Of a stretch of DNA of 64,000 nucleotides, positions 1 through 10,838 are shown one piece after another. Within the stretch, counting starts at the first letter, position 1, and each line of letters begins with the position of its first letter. The DNA comes from Gonocerus acuteangulatus (lineage: Eukaryota; Arthropoda; Insecta; Hemiptera; Coreidae): positions 122,167,118-122,231,117 of the forward strand of contig OX328123.1 in the NCBI GenBank assembly GCA_946811695.1, written 5' to 3'. A program made the position numbers and the translations under genes. The notes below the pieces were generated by a model, which ran no database searches, was not told where the DNA came from, and worked only from the letters and a program-made list of their open reading frames with translations.

Positions 1-18
1 TACTTCATGTAATGCACT

Positions 19-223
19 ATGTACGGCTACGGACTGGAAGGGTACACCCAGGCGGGGTACTCGCCGTTCTCTGTCAAAGACATCCTTAACCTTCCAGAAG
101 AGATGGAACCGCTGGAACTGGACGGGTATCCACTGGAATGGGGTGACCAAGCTTGGACAGATCTACAGCAGACTCAGGCGCAGCAAGTATCATCGACTGT
201 CAACATACCACCAAAACCTACTC
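19..223 (+). CDS. NK2-class homeobox protein, exon 1 (start codon and TN motif)
   Basis: First coding exon of a homeodomain transcription factor that would bind DNA in the nucleus. The ATG at 19 is preceded by an in-frame TAA at 10-12, so this start is supported. The exon codes 68 residues plus one base and ends at a GTAAGA donor (phase 1). Residues 15-25, SPFSVKDILNL, match the tinman (TN/EH1-like) repressor motif found near the N-terminus of NK2 and related proteins. The rest is acidic and Gln-rich. It joins in phase to 3526-3599, 7563-7690 and 11817-12033 to give 207 residues, short for an NK2 protein. Family knowledge: NK2 factors pattern nerve cord, heart, pharynx or gut. Subfamily (Nkx2-1, 2-2 or 2-5 type) cannot be fixed by eye. 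Confidence 0.85.
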
Positions 224-932
224 GTAAGAACATTTATTTATTCTTCTTTTTTACATGAAATGTCATATTGCTAGGGTCCTCCAAATTTTGACTCAAAGTA
301 GGGTGTTAAGGAATTTCCGTCATCGATCTGAGCGGAATCTGATTTTGGCAGAAACTTTTACTTTGGGGGCACTGATATAAAAGAGTAATTGGATCATGTT
401 AATCAGAAAGGTGCAAAGCGACAACATCAAAGTTCTGAGAAAATTACTCTTTAAGTTCCAATATCGCAGGGAATCAGTTAATTATTCTTTATCAAGTATT
501 TTGTCGTCAAACTATACAACATTCCACCAACTATTTTCATGGTGCTTCTATTTGGAATAACATATATGACAAGTAATTAGCTGCAAGTAAATAACACTTA
601 TTTTTTTTCTTCAAAATAAGACACTTGGTTCCTTTATGATTAACATGATCCAATTTAAATTATTGAGGATATGCATACATGTAGAATTCATTGCAAGAAG
701 TAAATAACTGATTTGCATTTGCTTCCCAAATGACATTTTCATAAAAAAAAAAAAAAAAAAAAAAAAAAGATTTCTCTTAAGAGGGAAATAACAAAGTTTG
801 AACGAACAAGTTTAATATTCTATGAGTGATATTTTTATCTGGTCATACGTTTATTATGAATATTCTATTTTGAAAATGGTGGAATATCATGTATATATTT
901 CAACTTCTCATAATATTCTTTATTTCATGTAT
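224..932. other. Intron 1 of the NK2 gene, first part
   Basis: AT-rich intron sequence with a poly(A) run at about 744-768. I see no gene or recognisable element here. Confidence 0.5.
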
Positions 933-968
933 TACATGTTTCACGTCTAAAGATGCCTTTTCAGGGGT
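933..968 (-). ncRNA. Degenerate hammerhead-like motif of Penelope type
   Basis: Read on the minus strand, CTGAAAA is followed by an imperfect stem II, then GAAA, the palindrome CATG as a short stem III, and TA. This resembles the hammerhead motifs carried by Penelope-like element terminal repeats, with invariant G8 changed to A and no clear stem I. It is a related, probably dead copy of the motifs at 14170-14202 and 29429-29468. Confidence 0.35.
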
Positions 969-1209
969 AAATTAAATATATACAACCCATTTGAGCCTAA
1001 ACTAATGAAGATCTTCAACGGGTACGGTCACGTCCAGAATAATACAATAAAATGATTATGACCGTTATCAATTATTCGTTTACAAATGATTCTTTTGAGG
1101 CTTAGATCGATTACAGAGAAAGCTTTTGTTATTAAAAGGAATGTTAAAATATAAAACATGTTTTGTACTAAAAACAAATAAATAAACAACAAACAAAATA
1201 CATAACATA

Positions 1210-1259
1210 ACTAATGAATCAATATTCTTAAATATATTTAAGAATATTGATTCATTAGT
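1210..1259. repeat. Perfect 50-bp palindrome
   Basis: Two 25-base arms are exact reverse complements with no spacer. It directly abuts a second perfect palindrome at 1260-1291. Such DNA can extrude a cruciform; function is unknown. Confidence 0.9.
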
Positions 1260-1291
1260 ACTAAAATAGACGCTATAGCGTCTATTTTAGT
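1260..1291. repeat. Perfect 32-bp palindrome
   Basis: Two 16-base arms, actaaaatagacgcta and its exact complement, with no spacer, directly adjoining the 50-bp palindrome at 1210-1259. Confidence 0.9.
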
Positions 1292-1390
1292 ATTATTATA
1301 AATAATACATACTTCAATATAAAATACCATATTTAGGGTTGTTGATTTCAGCTGAGTTTTATTTTAACATTTCTTTTCGATCTAATCCAG

Positions 1391-1545
1391 GGTCGAGGTT
1401 AGCTCAGTCGTAGAGCACTCGAATAATATGCTGGAGGACCTGAGCTCAAAGCTTGAGCACATTCAAGATTTTATCTTCTAGTGTCTTCGTTCGTAGATTG
1501 AATTTGTGGTCTAAGACCGCCCCTATTTCTACACAGCCGTTAATT
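1391..1545 (+). repeat. tRNA-derived SINE, Ala/Val-like head
   Basis: The stretch TTAGCTCAGTCGTAGAGCAC is a good RNA polymerase III A box in tRNA form. A weaker B box (GAGCTCAAAGC) follows about 30 bases later, where a working tRNA would have GGTTCGAATCC. The body then runs into AT-rich sequence. The degenerate T arm rules out a functional tRNA gene. Confidence 0.55.
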
Positions 1546-2579
1546 AATTTATTATTAGGTACCTGCAAAGAGGACTGGCCACAATCTCCTTATTGTGACC
1601 TATGACAAAGAATCAGATACATCTGCCTGGTATCTGTGCCTTGTGGCATGTTACGGGATTTTTCAGATCTAAATCACGAAACTATCAAGTATAAACAGCT
1701 GATTGAAAACGGTCATACTACATTTAAATGTATTAGTCTGCACTTGTAAATGATATCTACATGGTGAATTTGGCCCTGAAAAGACGGCTAAAGGCATAAA
1801 ACATGTACAGCACCATATAAAGAGCATACCCCATTTTTACAATAAATTATCGAGAACAAAGGGTCACAATTATATTATATATAATACATATAATTATATA
1901 ATATATATTTATATAATATTTATATGTAAGATCTTAATGTTTATTTTGAAGTCGAAGTACCCGTTTTCTGAAGAAAATTATTTTTAATAAGAGATTGTGG
2001 TGTCTATCTCAAAGCCTTTACAATAAGGATTTTTTTGAGAATTTAAACATTTCCAGACTTTCTCAGAAACGGGACAATCATCAGTCCATAAACAATAAAC
2101 GTTTAATTAATTTTCACATCCCTATTTTAAGTAATGTTAAAAGCGAATTTGAATGAACCTTGGTCAATAAATATTCATTAATATACAGATTCAGCTCAAA
2201 TCTCTAAAATTGGAAAATGTCGTCTTACGTCCTTAATGATTTTTTTTTATTTTATTATAATACGTTTATTTAACATCTGTACATTTTTAAGTACATTGGT
2301 TAAGTTTGCTCACAAATATGATTAATATATACAAAAATTGATTAATACAACTAACAACAAAGTAAAAAAAAATAAAAATAAATAAATAAATAAAATAAAA
2401 TAAATAAATAAAAAGAAATATCAAAATAATTTAAGTATAAATAAATGAATAAATGGTAATCATAATAAAATAAATGGAAATAACTAAATAATAAATAAGT
2501 AAAGACGAAAAAAAAATTAAAAATAAATAAATAACAAATAATAATGATAATAACACTTATGGAAGGAGCCAATCAATAT
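1546..2579. other. Intron 1, AT-rich and low-complexity sequence
   Basis: Contains a (TA)-rich patch near 1870-1925 and a long run of AAAT/AAATA repeats at about 2360-2545. No gene seen. Confidence 0.5.
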
Positions 2580-3292
2580 TGGTACTTCCTAGTTTGGAAT
2601 ATATTTTTTCTCCACTAGTCAGTTAGCAGGTCACAAGGCCAATGTCTCTGAGCCTTCTAGGCGGGTTTTGTGTGTGGGTTTGGGGGGAAAGTGTTTGTGC
2701 TCTGGGATTGGGGTGGAAAGGTTAGGAAGGTTAGGAAGCGGGATTTAACCAGTTCTTGAACGAAAGGGATGTTTAGGTCATTATGGAGAGTTTTATTGGA
2801 AACGTAAAAAGGAGCATTGACTATTTTGCGAAGGACTTTGGATTGGAATGCCTGTATTCTCTGTATGTTAGAAGTTTTAGTTGTTCCCCAGAGTTCAAGT
2901 CCGTAAGTCCAAATAGGTCGGATTATGGTTTTGTATACAATGAGTTTGTTGTGTATTGTCAGTTTTGATGAAGGTCCCAGTAGTCGTCGTAAGAGTCCGT
3001 ATCTCCTGTGTCAGTTCCTGTCTTTTCAGTCGGGTGTGAGGGTTCCAAGTGAGTCTACTGTCTAGTATTAATCCCAGGTAGTCCCCTCGTTGGATATGGG
3101 GAGTTCGTGGCTAAATATGACGACTGGTGGACAGGCTCCCTTATTGAGGGTGGATGTGGCAGCATTTTTGAGGATCCACCTTAATTTTCCACTTGTTGCA
3201 CCAGTGCTCGATAGACTCCAGATGTTCTTTTAGATGACAGGAAGCAGTTACGGGATCAGGAGAAGAAGAAAAAATGGCCGTATCATCAGCAT
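2580..3292 (-). mobile_element. Jockey-like non-LTR retrotransposon, reverse transcriptase remnant
   Basis: On the minus strand, starting near 3292, the sequence codes AYADDTAIF, the catalytic YADD box of a LINE reverse transcriptase. After a stop or frame changes come further conserved blocks: a YLGLILDSRLTW-type segment, NKLIVYKTIIRPIWTYGLEL and the thumb-like IQRIQAFQSKVLRKIVNAP. This order is typical of Jockey-clade elements. Several frameshifts and stops make it dead. Only the second half of the RT region is present; no endonuclease or 3' tail was recognised. Confidence 0.8.
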
Positions 3293-3525
3293 ATGCGTCC
3301 CTAATGATAAAGCCGATGATTCAAGACATGAAAATCTTCAAAATTTTCTTCTCATGCGAGTCCGAAATTCTGACTGTAAAATATATTTGACAACCACCAC
3401 AGATAAAGTCTGTAGTTTTAATGTTCATTATACCTGTGAATTAAGCCTTTTTCAATTTTGTTAACAAAATCTTAATATTATTTAAAGGTAAATTTTTGAA
3501 TTTATATTGCCTAATTCTTTTTAAG

Positions 3526-3599
3526 GGAGTCGAGACTCAGAAAGGAAAAAGGACGGAAAACAAAGAGGCAAAAGAAAACCACGGATATTATTTACGCAG
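3526..3599 (+). CDS. NK2-class homeobox protein, exon 2 (start of homeodomain)
   Basis: A 74-bp exon after a TTTTTAAG acceptor and before a CAG/GTAAGA donor. It enters in phase 1 (completing an Arg codon) and leaves in phase 0. It codes a Lys/Arg-rich linker followed by the homeodomain N-terminal arm, ending KRKPRILFTQ. Homeodomain R5 and F8 are present. Both phases fit the neighbouring exons. Confidence 0.85.
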
Positions 3600-3960
3600 G
3601 TAAGAAATAATTTATTAATATTTTTGTTTTTCACAATAATATTCAAATGTATTGCGTAACATTGAATAATTTATTTTTTAACCTGTTGTTAGAGTTTTAT
3701 ATTCTTTATACATCAATGGTCTCTGCAGAATCTTTTGAATTTACACTTCTATGCCTTAACTAAGAGTCCTTCCACGGGAATGGCAGTGGCCAATGATCTG
3801 TTTACAATCAATAGTTCTCGATTCCAGAGAAAGCTTTTGTCGTTAAATGAAACGTTATGATAAAATAAAAACGATCAGTACCTATCAAACGTTGTCTATC
3901 ATATTCAAAAATATGTTATTTTATTTTTTTTTAAATTTTATTTTGTGTTTTTTTCTTTTT

Positions 3961-4070
3961 TTTATCGGCGTATCAACATTTGGGCTATTAGCGCCGGGCT
4001 GTCTATAGGTTGCCACCCTTTTATAATGCCAACAGGAACCGGCGCATTCAACGTGGCTATGGCCGTTGGC
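3961..4070 (-). repeat. 5S-rRNA-derived SINE, internally deleted copy
   Basis: On the minus strand it begins GCCAACGGCCATAGCCACGT and continues toward GGTTCC, as 5S rRNA does. It then jumps to TGTTGGC and the SINE body, ending with a GGCGCTAATAGCC-type 3' tail and a poly(A). Compared with the fuller copy at 53060-53255, about 70 bases of the 5S-like head (the internal promoter region) are missing. Confidence 0.65.
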
Positions 4071-4129
4071 AATATGTTATTGTATTCAAAATTTTTATTT
4101 ACTGTCATTTCCTATTTGTAATAATATGT

Positions 4130-4215
4130 GTATTTTCATTTATTACTAGTTAATAATAATGGGCGTTAAAAATTTTCTTTTATTTTAGTTAATAATAATG
4201 GACGTTAAAATTTAA
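4130..4215 (+). repeat. tRNA-SINE 3' tail, duplicated fragment
   Basis: Two tandem copies of the 3' end of the Ser/Leu-like SINE (GTTAATAATAATGGACGTTA), found complete at 48101-48312 and 63134-63336. The head is absent here. Confidence 0.5.
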
Positions 4216-4230
4216 ATTCATTTTATTTTT

Positions 4231-4348
4231 AGCGCGGTTCCTCCCTCCCCCATAGGGAGGAACCCCGCTTATAAGGTTGAAACATTCCGGAAGTGCCGAC
4301 AAGAAAATTTCGCGTTTCAGAACCCCTAGAGACCGAAAATAACGGTGG
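4231..4348 (-). mobile_element. Terminus of the TTAGCGCGGTTCC repeat family
   Basis: Begins TTAGCGCGGTTCCTCCCTCC and then folds back (stem GGTTCCTCCCT / AGGGAGGAACC). It continues through a block that recurs in inverse orientation at 28997-29136 and 30023-30169, ending at a (TA)n tract. See the finding on this family for Helitron versus TIR interpretations. Confidence 0.55.
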
Positions 4349-4378
4349 TTCAAATTTGTATATATATATATATGTATA

Positions 4379-4436
<58 letters not shown>
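4349..4436. repeat. (TA)n microsatellite
   Basis: Nearly pure TA dinucleotides. As at several other sites in the window, it adjoins the end of a dispersed repeat. Confidence 0.85.
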
Positions 4437-4439
<3 letters not shown>

Positions 4440-5382
4440 CTGTTCGCTCATTTCTGGCTTCCCTGATGGTGGTATGTGGATAGAAACTATTTGAAAGATT
4501 ACTAAATTCTCTACAAAAATTATTCTAAAACTATTGATTAGGTTATGTCAATCGGAGAAATAAGTGCTTAAAACTTCAAATACGTCTTAAATACTGTTTT
4601 GTTCTTATGAACGGGGTTTTGTCGTTCTTTTTGTAATTTTTGTCTCTTTCCCTTGGTTTTTTATTGCTTTTTTATTTTTGTAATTTCTTATGTTAGGAAA
4701 ATGTATTTGTTTGTAAAACAGGATAGGAAAAATGAGACTCTATTTTTTATTTTTATTTTATTGAACAACAGGTCTTCGCATATATTTAAAAACTCTGTTG
4801 ATATAACCTCTATATCGTTTTTGTATGATTCAATAATAAGAAATCCTTTTTTCAATGATTTTATGTTTTTAGGCCAATCTATAATTCCTGTGGGTTAATA
4901 TGTTTTTTAAATTGAAGCTTTAAAGCCTCAACAGGGATATTTGTGTAATCACCCTTCACAGTTAATTTATTAGAATCATGAGTGACCGTTTTTATGTTAC
5001 AACTAACAATCTTTGAAAACGAAGTTTGACTATCCTTGTTATTGTTATTTTCCTTCTGTTTGGCCGAGATTTTCTATTCATGATCTAATTCTCCTTGAAT
5101 TTTTTGACTAAACCAAGAACCTATTTTATGCACTCTTAAATTCCTTAATTTAATTCAGGAAGTTTATCAAGCTTGATATAATCACTTTTGGGTTAATACG
5201 GGTGGTCTATACCGAGTCCTTTGTTTGTAAACACAAAGAGCTTTCTGAGTAACGGTAAAGGGCAGTAAAAGTATATGACTTTACCTGGAACCAAACCCTG
5301 CATACAGAGAATTACAATACGAGACCTTCTCATTCTTTCTTTCACCAGCTACCGTGTAACACCTTAGATCTGTTTATATTGT
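4437..5382. other. Intron 2 of the NK2 gene, dispersed-repeat interior
   Basis: Carries the recurrent block with GTCAATCGGAGAAATAAGTG (4546-4565), which also occurs at about 5607, 17808 and, inverted, at 18872, 23553, 27990 and 28325. This marks interior sequence of a multi-copy element. The small open frames here have no protein signature. Confidence 0.45.
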
Positions 5383-5996
5383 TAGCGCGGTTCCTCCCTC
5401 CCTTCATAGGGAAATAATGATAATAATAATTCCTCCCTCCCTTCATTATTGCTAGAAATAATGAAAAGTTTTGGGAACTTCGTATAATTTCTTAATATCT
5501 CGAAAACGGTTGAAAATCTTGGGAAGCGAAAGGTTACCATTCGAAAGCTTACTAAATGCTCAACAAAGAATGTTCTGACGAAAGTTTTAATTAGGCGATG
5601 TCAATCGGAGAAATAAGTGCTTAAAACATTAAAGTAATTGATTTCGTTTATTCGAACGTTTTTTTTTGTCTGTTTTTATTCTTTGTTATTTCTTAATTGC
5701 ATATAGTTGGATAATGTATTTTACAATAAAACTGGTTTAGTAAAATAACAAAACAATTTATTGTTAGAAATATAGATTTCCTAGATTCCAAGACCTTGTA
5801 ACTAGCGGGACCCTTTCTAGTGTTGACCGACCCTTCCAAGTAATATAGTAAATCAAGACCTTTCAAGACTGGTGGAACCAAAATAATAACTGCTTCTATT
5901 TTAATCTTCAGGCGATTCGCCAAAGTTGCGAAGCCTTATCAATAAATAAATATTTTAATCTTTCCAAATTAGACTTGGGATAAGAACGGAACCGCG
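5381..5996 (-). mobile_element. Non-autonomous element bounded by TTAGCGCGGTTCC inverted termini
   Basis: The left end begins TTAGCGCGGTTCCTCCC and the right end is CGGAACCGCGCTAA, giving 13-bp inverted termini about 615 bp apart. The interior includes a block (about 5740-5900) seen inverted at 27730-27860. No transposase is coded. Confidence 0.5.
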
Positions 5997-7270
5997 CTAA
6001 GATGATGCAGTTCCTGCGAGTCGGACTTTTTATTTATGAGGTTATTTTCTTAATCGGGTTAGGTAAAACTTTCCGAAGTCAAATGTTTGCCTAGGGTAGT
6101 AACGTTATTAATAGGAGACTACAATTCATGTCAATACAAAATAATCTTGAGGACCGAAAATAATACATAAAGAAGAAATGTCTTATTTAGTGAGAAAATG
6201 TCAGTGAACGGATTAGTTTAAATATTTATATTTTTTTTGTTAGTGTTTGGCATTACATGGCACTTCGAGACCCGCTTATGGCAGATTGTCTTTATACGGA
6301 AATAGCTGTTTCTCTTCTTTTAGTTCCATCATGGATATTTATAAATTGTGGCAACCTGCAGATTGATAAGGCGGCGATAATGGCATAGGGAAAGCAGATG
6401 ACCTATAATAATAATAACAAATTAAAGTACCCTTAATCTAAATATTAAACATACAAGCTATAGTATATTAATATGAATAAACTTTATAAAGAGTCTGTAC
6501 TCATCGACATCTTAGATTTTTTGGGGGCAAGCTATCGTAATGGTAAGTCAATAGATATTCTAATCCGGTCCCAGACATTGAGTTTTTATTAATTTTGAGG
6601 TCCTTCAAATGAAATGCAATCAGCCCAATTGGGTATCAAACCCTTATAAACAAGAGGTTATTACAATACAAAACCAGGAAGAACTTAATATTAATAAGAA
6701 TATTAAGAATTTAATTTCAATCAATCTAGTTTCTTAAAACGTAATTTTCCATAGGAGCACTTAAACACTCCTCAAAGGACATCGTAAAAAAATAATGTGT
6801 CACTTGATGGCAAATTGATAGAAAAAATAAGGTTCAAAATGATCCACCCAGAGTAAACAGGTGCTCTCGTGTTTTGTAAACACAAAGAAAAAATCAGCTC
6901 CAACAAAAAGTGGCTCCACTGAATTGCTCTTTAAGTTCGTTCCTGTGTTGTTTTCATTATACAAGGTATCCCTACACACCCTCCAACCTCTTCCTATTAG
7001 TTGATAGGACGTCTGGTTGATTTAAAGAAAATGTATATTTCATATGTCTATTACTACATTCCGAAAATTATTATTATTACTGTTTTATTAATTTTCTATT
7101 TAAATTTGATCAGACATACACCACGACATCCAGGAGCTACTGATACTTGACTCATAAAAACTATACTAGAATATTTCCAACGAATTAATGTATAGGTACA
7201 ACAAAATTTAAACAATCACACATCAGAAAAATTAAATAATAAATATATGTATTGAAATGCATATACAGGA
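5997..7270. other. Intron 2, no gene seen
   Basis: Begins with GATGATGCAGTTCCTGCGAG, a block that also flanks the related terminus at 24000-24022, so part of it is repeat-derived. The rest is AT-rich without recognisable features. Confidence 0.4.
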
Positions 7271-7275
7271 CTCGG

Positions 7276-7351
7276 TATGTAACTATGTATGTATGTATGT
7301 ATGCATGTATGTGTGCATGTGTGTATGTATTTATGTATGTATGTATGTATG

Positions 7352-7404
<53 letters not shown>

Positions 7405-7405
7405 T
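7276..7405. repeat. (TATG)n passing into (TA)n microsatellite
   Basis: TATG-type repeats from about 7276 grade into pure TA at about 7358-7400. The Tyr/Ile/Cys-rich open frames here are artefacts of the simple repeat. Confidence 0.85.
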
Positions 7406-7562
7406 TATATACACATGTATATATTTTTTTTTAAATTGAACCTATTCAATCTATATATAATCAATATTTTTTTTTAATAATTTATTTATCTAAATTATTA
7501 AAAAAATATCTTTTATAATTAAATCTGTTTATTATTAAAATTCTGTATATTGTTTTCTCAAG

Positions 7563-7690
7563 GCTCAAGTTTACGAACTGGAAAGAAGGTTTAAGCAGCA
7601 GCGTTACCTATCGGCCCCGGAACGAGAAGTCATGGCGAACGCCATCAAACTCACGTCTACACAAGTTAAAATATGGTTTCAAAATAGAAG
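7563..7690 (+). CDS. NK2-class homeobox protein, exon 3 (homeodomain helices 1-3)
   Basis: A 128-bp exon coding homeodomain positions about 11-53, from [17 protein letters not shown] to KIWFQNR. L16, F20, W48, F49, Q50 and N51 are all present. The segment [11 protein letters not shown] is typical of the NK2 class. Position 52 is Arg, as in tinman/Nkx2-5 and bagpipe proteins, not His as in vnd/Nkx2-2. The exon leaves in phase 2 at a GTGAGT donor, splitting codon 53. Confidence 0.92.
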
Positions 7691-8009
7691 GTGAGTAAAT
7701 ATCATTTTTATCTATTTATTTATTTATTAAGTGCTTCGTTTCGTGGACAATAAGCACACTAAAGTAAGTCTTCCATGAAACCAGGGAGAAAGTGAAAATT
7801 GTATTATTTTACAATTAAAATAAAATTATTAAAATCAATTTCAATTATAAGCATTATACACACAGGCCTTATAGGTTTGTTGATAGTTATTTCTTAAAAT
7901 ATCCTTCTTCTTTCTCTTTTCCGTTCAATGCCTAAAAAGATCAACAATATTGATCAATTTTGAGTATTTCTTAAATTGAAAAGCAAAATATTTTTAATTT
8001 ACAAGTACA

Positions 8010-8010
8010 A

Positions 8011-8075
<65 letters not shown>
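8010..8075. repeat. (TA)n microsatellite
   Basis: Pure TA dinucleotides in intron 3 of the NK2 gene. Confidence 0.9.
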
Positions 8076-8080
<5 letters not shown>

Positions 8081-8271
8081 CTTTTAGGAGTTCTAAATAT
8101 TTTATAGCATTTGATATGAAAGAGTTATAATTTTATTTGAACTATGAGGCCTTCATGAAGAAGAAAATACTGAATAAAAGAGGTTGTTATTCAATAATAG
8201 GTATAGAAATTTACGTAAAACCTCCTACCTATGTATGAATCTTTATTCATCTATGTATTTATTTATTTATA

Positions 8272-8330
8272 TTTTAACGTCCATTATTATTAACTAAGAA
8301 TTTTGGGTGGGGTTATCTATAGGAAATGTA
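8272..8330 (-). repeat. tRNA-SINE 3' end fragment
   Basis: Matches the reverse of the SINE tail: AACGTCCATTATTATTAACT followed by a GGTTATCTATAGG block. The tRNA-like head is missing. Confidence 0.55.
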
Positions 8331-8370
8331 TTACATATCTATGTTTATATATTTATTATATTATAGTATA

Positions 8371-8922
8371 CTAGCTGACCCGGTAAACGTTGTTTTGCCA
8401 TATACATTATTTGTAGCGAATATTTTGGTAGTCAAATAATAATAGTACCTGTTACTGGATCTCGTTGTTTAATATTTATGCAATATCCGTCTCGTCTTTG
8501 TAATTTGGGCATGTGTGATATAAATAATTTCATTCAATAGATCGTCCAGCTGACCATGGGCGTATGTAGAAAATAATTTCGGAGGGGGCTGGGAAAATTT
8601 CGGGGGGGGGGGGGCTGAGACCATTTCCGGTGCATGGAATACTAACAATTTAGATCTTGGAATAGTTATAGCCAACTTAAACGCTATTACACCCAAAATA
8701 GAATATGCTTTATGAACTAAATGATCTTATTTTATTTATTTTTAAGGGTTTTATGAAATTCTCACCGATCAAATCAAAATTTCGGGGGGGGGGGGGCTGC
8801 AGCCCCCTCAGCCCCCCCTTATATACGCCCATGCAGCTCACTGACGATGCACCTGGCAACCCGTGAATTAACGTTAATGTAGCCCCAACGTGCATCCACG
8901 CGATTGGCGATTGCGCTTTCGG
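8371..8922 (+). mobile_element. Retroelement-like repeat beginning CTAGCTGACCCGGTAAACGT, split by a MITE
   Basis: The opening motif resembles repeats widespread in arthropod genomes and usually linked to RTE-like elements. At 8555-8833 it is interrupted by a hAT-type MITE. After the MITE it resumes and runs directly into the 30-bp satellite, whose first unit seems to derive from this element's own sequence (GAGTAAACCCTGTAGCCG). Confidence 0.45.
8555..8833. mobile_element. hAT-type MITE, 279 bp, with 8-bp target-site duplication
   Basis: Ends are CATGGGCGTAT and ATACGCCCATG, exact inverted repeats for 11 bp, followed by G-rich and C-rich subterminal runs. Flanks are CAGCTGAC (8547-8554) and CAGCTCAC (8834-8841), an 8-bp duplication with one mismatch, as expected for the hAT superfamily. 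There is no coding capacity. A truncated relative lies at about 42154-42365. Confidence 0.75.
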
Positions 8923-10838
8923 AGTAAACCCTGTAGCCGTTTTATTTATATATATATAGTAACCCTGTAGCCGTTTTATTTATTTATAGTAACCCTGTAG
9001 CCGTTTTATTTATTTATAGTAACCCTGTAGCCGTTTTATTTATTTATAGTAACCCTGTAGCCGTTTTATTTATTTATAGTAACCCTGTAGCCGTTTTATT
9101 TATTTATAGTAACCCTGTAGCCGTTTTATTTATATATAGTAACCCTGTAGCCGTTTTATTTATTTATAGTAACCCTGTAGCCGTTTTATTTATATATAGT
9201 AACCCTGTAGCCGTTTTATTTATTTATAGTAACCCTGTAGCCGTTTTATTTATTTATAGTAACCCTGTAGCCGTTTTATTTATATATAGTAACCCTGTAG
9301 CCGTTTTATTTATTTATAGTAACCCTGTAGCCGTTTTATTTATATATAGTAACCCTGTAGCCGTTTTATTTATATATAGTGACCCTGTAGCCGTTTTATT
9401 TATATATAGTAACCCTGTAGCCGTTTTATTTATTTATAGTAACCCTGTAGCCGTTTTATTTATTTATAGTAACCCTGTAGCCGTTTTATTTATATATAGT
9501 AACCCTGTAGCCGTTTTATTTATTTATAGTAACCCTGTAGCCGTTTTATTTATATATAGTAACCCTGTAGCCGTTTTATTTATTTATAGTAACCCTGTAG
9601 CCGTTTTATTTATATATAGTAACCCTGTAGCCGTTTTATTTATATATAGTGACCCTGTAGCCGTTTTATTTATATATAGTAACCCTGTAGCCGTTTTATT
9701 TATTTATAGTAACCCTGTAGCCGTTTTATTTATTTATAGTAACCCTGTAGCCGTTTTATTTATATATAGTAACCCTGTAGCCGTTTTATTTATTTATAGT
9801 AACCCTGTAGCCGTTTTATTTATTTATAGTAACCCTGTAGCCGTTTTATTTATTTATAGTAACCCTGTAGCCGTTTTATTTATTTATAGTAACCCTGTAG
9901 CCGTTTTATTTATTTATAGTAACCCTGTAGCCGTTTTATTTATATATAGTAACCCTGTAGCCGTTTTATTTATTTATAGTAACCCTGTAGCCGTTTTATT
10001 TATATATAGTAACCCTGTAGCCGTTTTATTTATTTATAGTAACCCTGTAGCCGTTTTATTTATTTATAGTAACCCTGTAGCCGTTTTATTTATTTATAGT
10101 AACCCTGTAGCCGTTTTATTTATTTATAGTAACCCTGTAGCCGTTTTATTTATATATAGTAACCCTGTAGCCGTTTTATTTATATATAGTGACCCTGTAG
10201 CCGTTTTATTTATATATAGTAACCCTGTAGCCGTTTTATTTATTTATAGTAACCCTGTAGCCGTTTTATTTATTTATAGTAACCCTGTAGCCGTTTTATT
10301 TATATATAGTAACCCTGTAGCCGTTTTATTTATTTATAGTAACCCTGTAGCCGTTTTATTTATATATAGTAACCCTGTAGCCGTTTTATTTATTTATAGT
10401 AACCCTGTAGCCGTTTTATTTATATATAGTAACCCTGTAGCCGTTTTATTTATATATAGTGACCCTGTAGCCGTTTTATTTATATATAGTAACCCTGTAG
10501 CCGTTTTATTTATTTATAGTAACCCTGTAGCCGTTTTATTTATTTATAGTAACCCTGTAGCCGTTTTATTTATATATAGTAACCCTGTAGCCGTTTTATT
10601 TATTTATAGTAACCCTGTAGCCGTTTTATTTATTTATAGTAACCCTGTAGCCGTTTTATTTATATATAGTAACCCTGTAGCCGTTTTATTTATATATAGT
10701 AACCCTGTAGCCGTTTTATTTATTTATAGTAACCCTGTAGCCGTTTTATTTATTTATAGTAACCCTGTAGCCGTTTTATTTATATATAGTAACCCTGTAG
10801 CCGTTTTATTTATTTATAGTAACCCTGTAGCCGTTTAT
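8923..10838. repeat. 30-bp satellite array, about 64 units
   Basis: Unit AACCCTGTAGCCGTTTTATT plus TATTTATAGT or TATATATAGT. Units are almost identical except one T/A site and a rare A-to-G change (GACCCTG at 9381, 9651, 10191 and 10461). The first unit (8950s) is longer by four bases. The order of variants shows a nine-unit, 270-bp higher-order block and an 810-bp periodicity. The array lies inside intron 3 of the NK2 gene. Confidence 0.97.

Noticed and set aside
1391..1465. A tRNA-Ala or tRNA-Val gene
   Set aside because: The T arm is badly degenerate and the acceptor arms do not pair; it is better read as a SINE head.
2351..2572. A 73-codon membrane-like protein (Phe/Tyr/Leu-rich, minus)
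   Set aside because: It is a translation of AAAT-type low-complexity DNA.
7216..7477. Overlapping 60-62 codon open frames rich in Tyr, Ile, Cys
   Set aside because: They are translations of the (TATG)n/(TA)n microsatellite on both strands.
8923..10838. CRISPR-like array because of 30-bp regular repeats
   Set aside because: There are no spacers; the units are directly tandem and the context is a eukaryotic intron.
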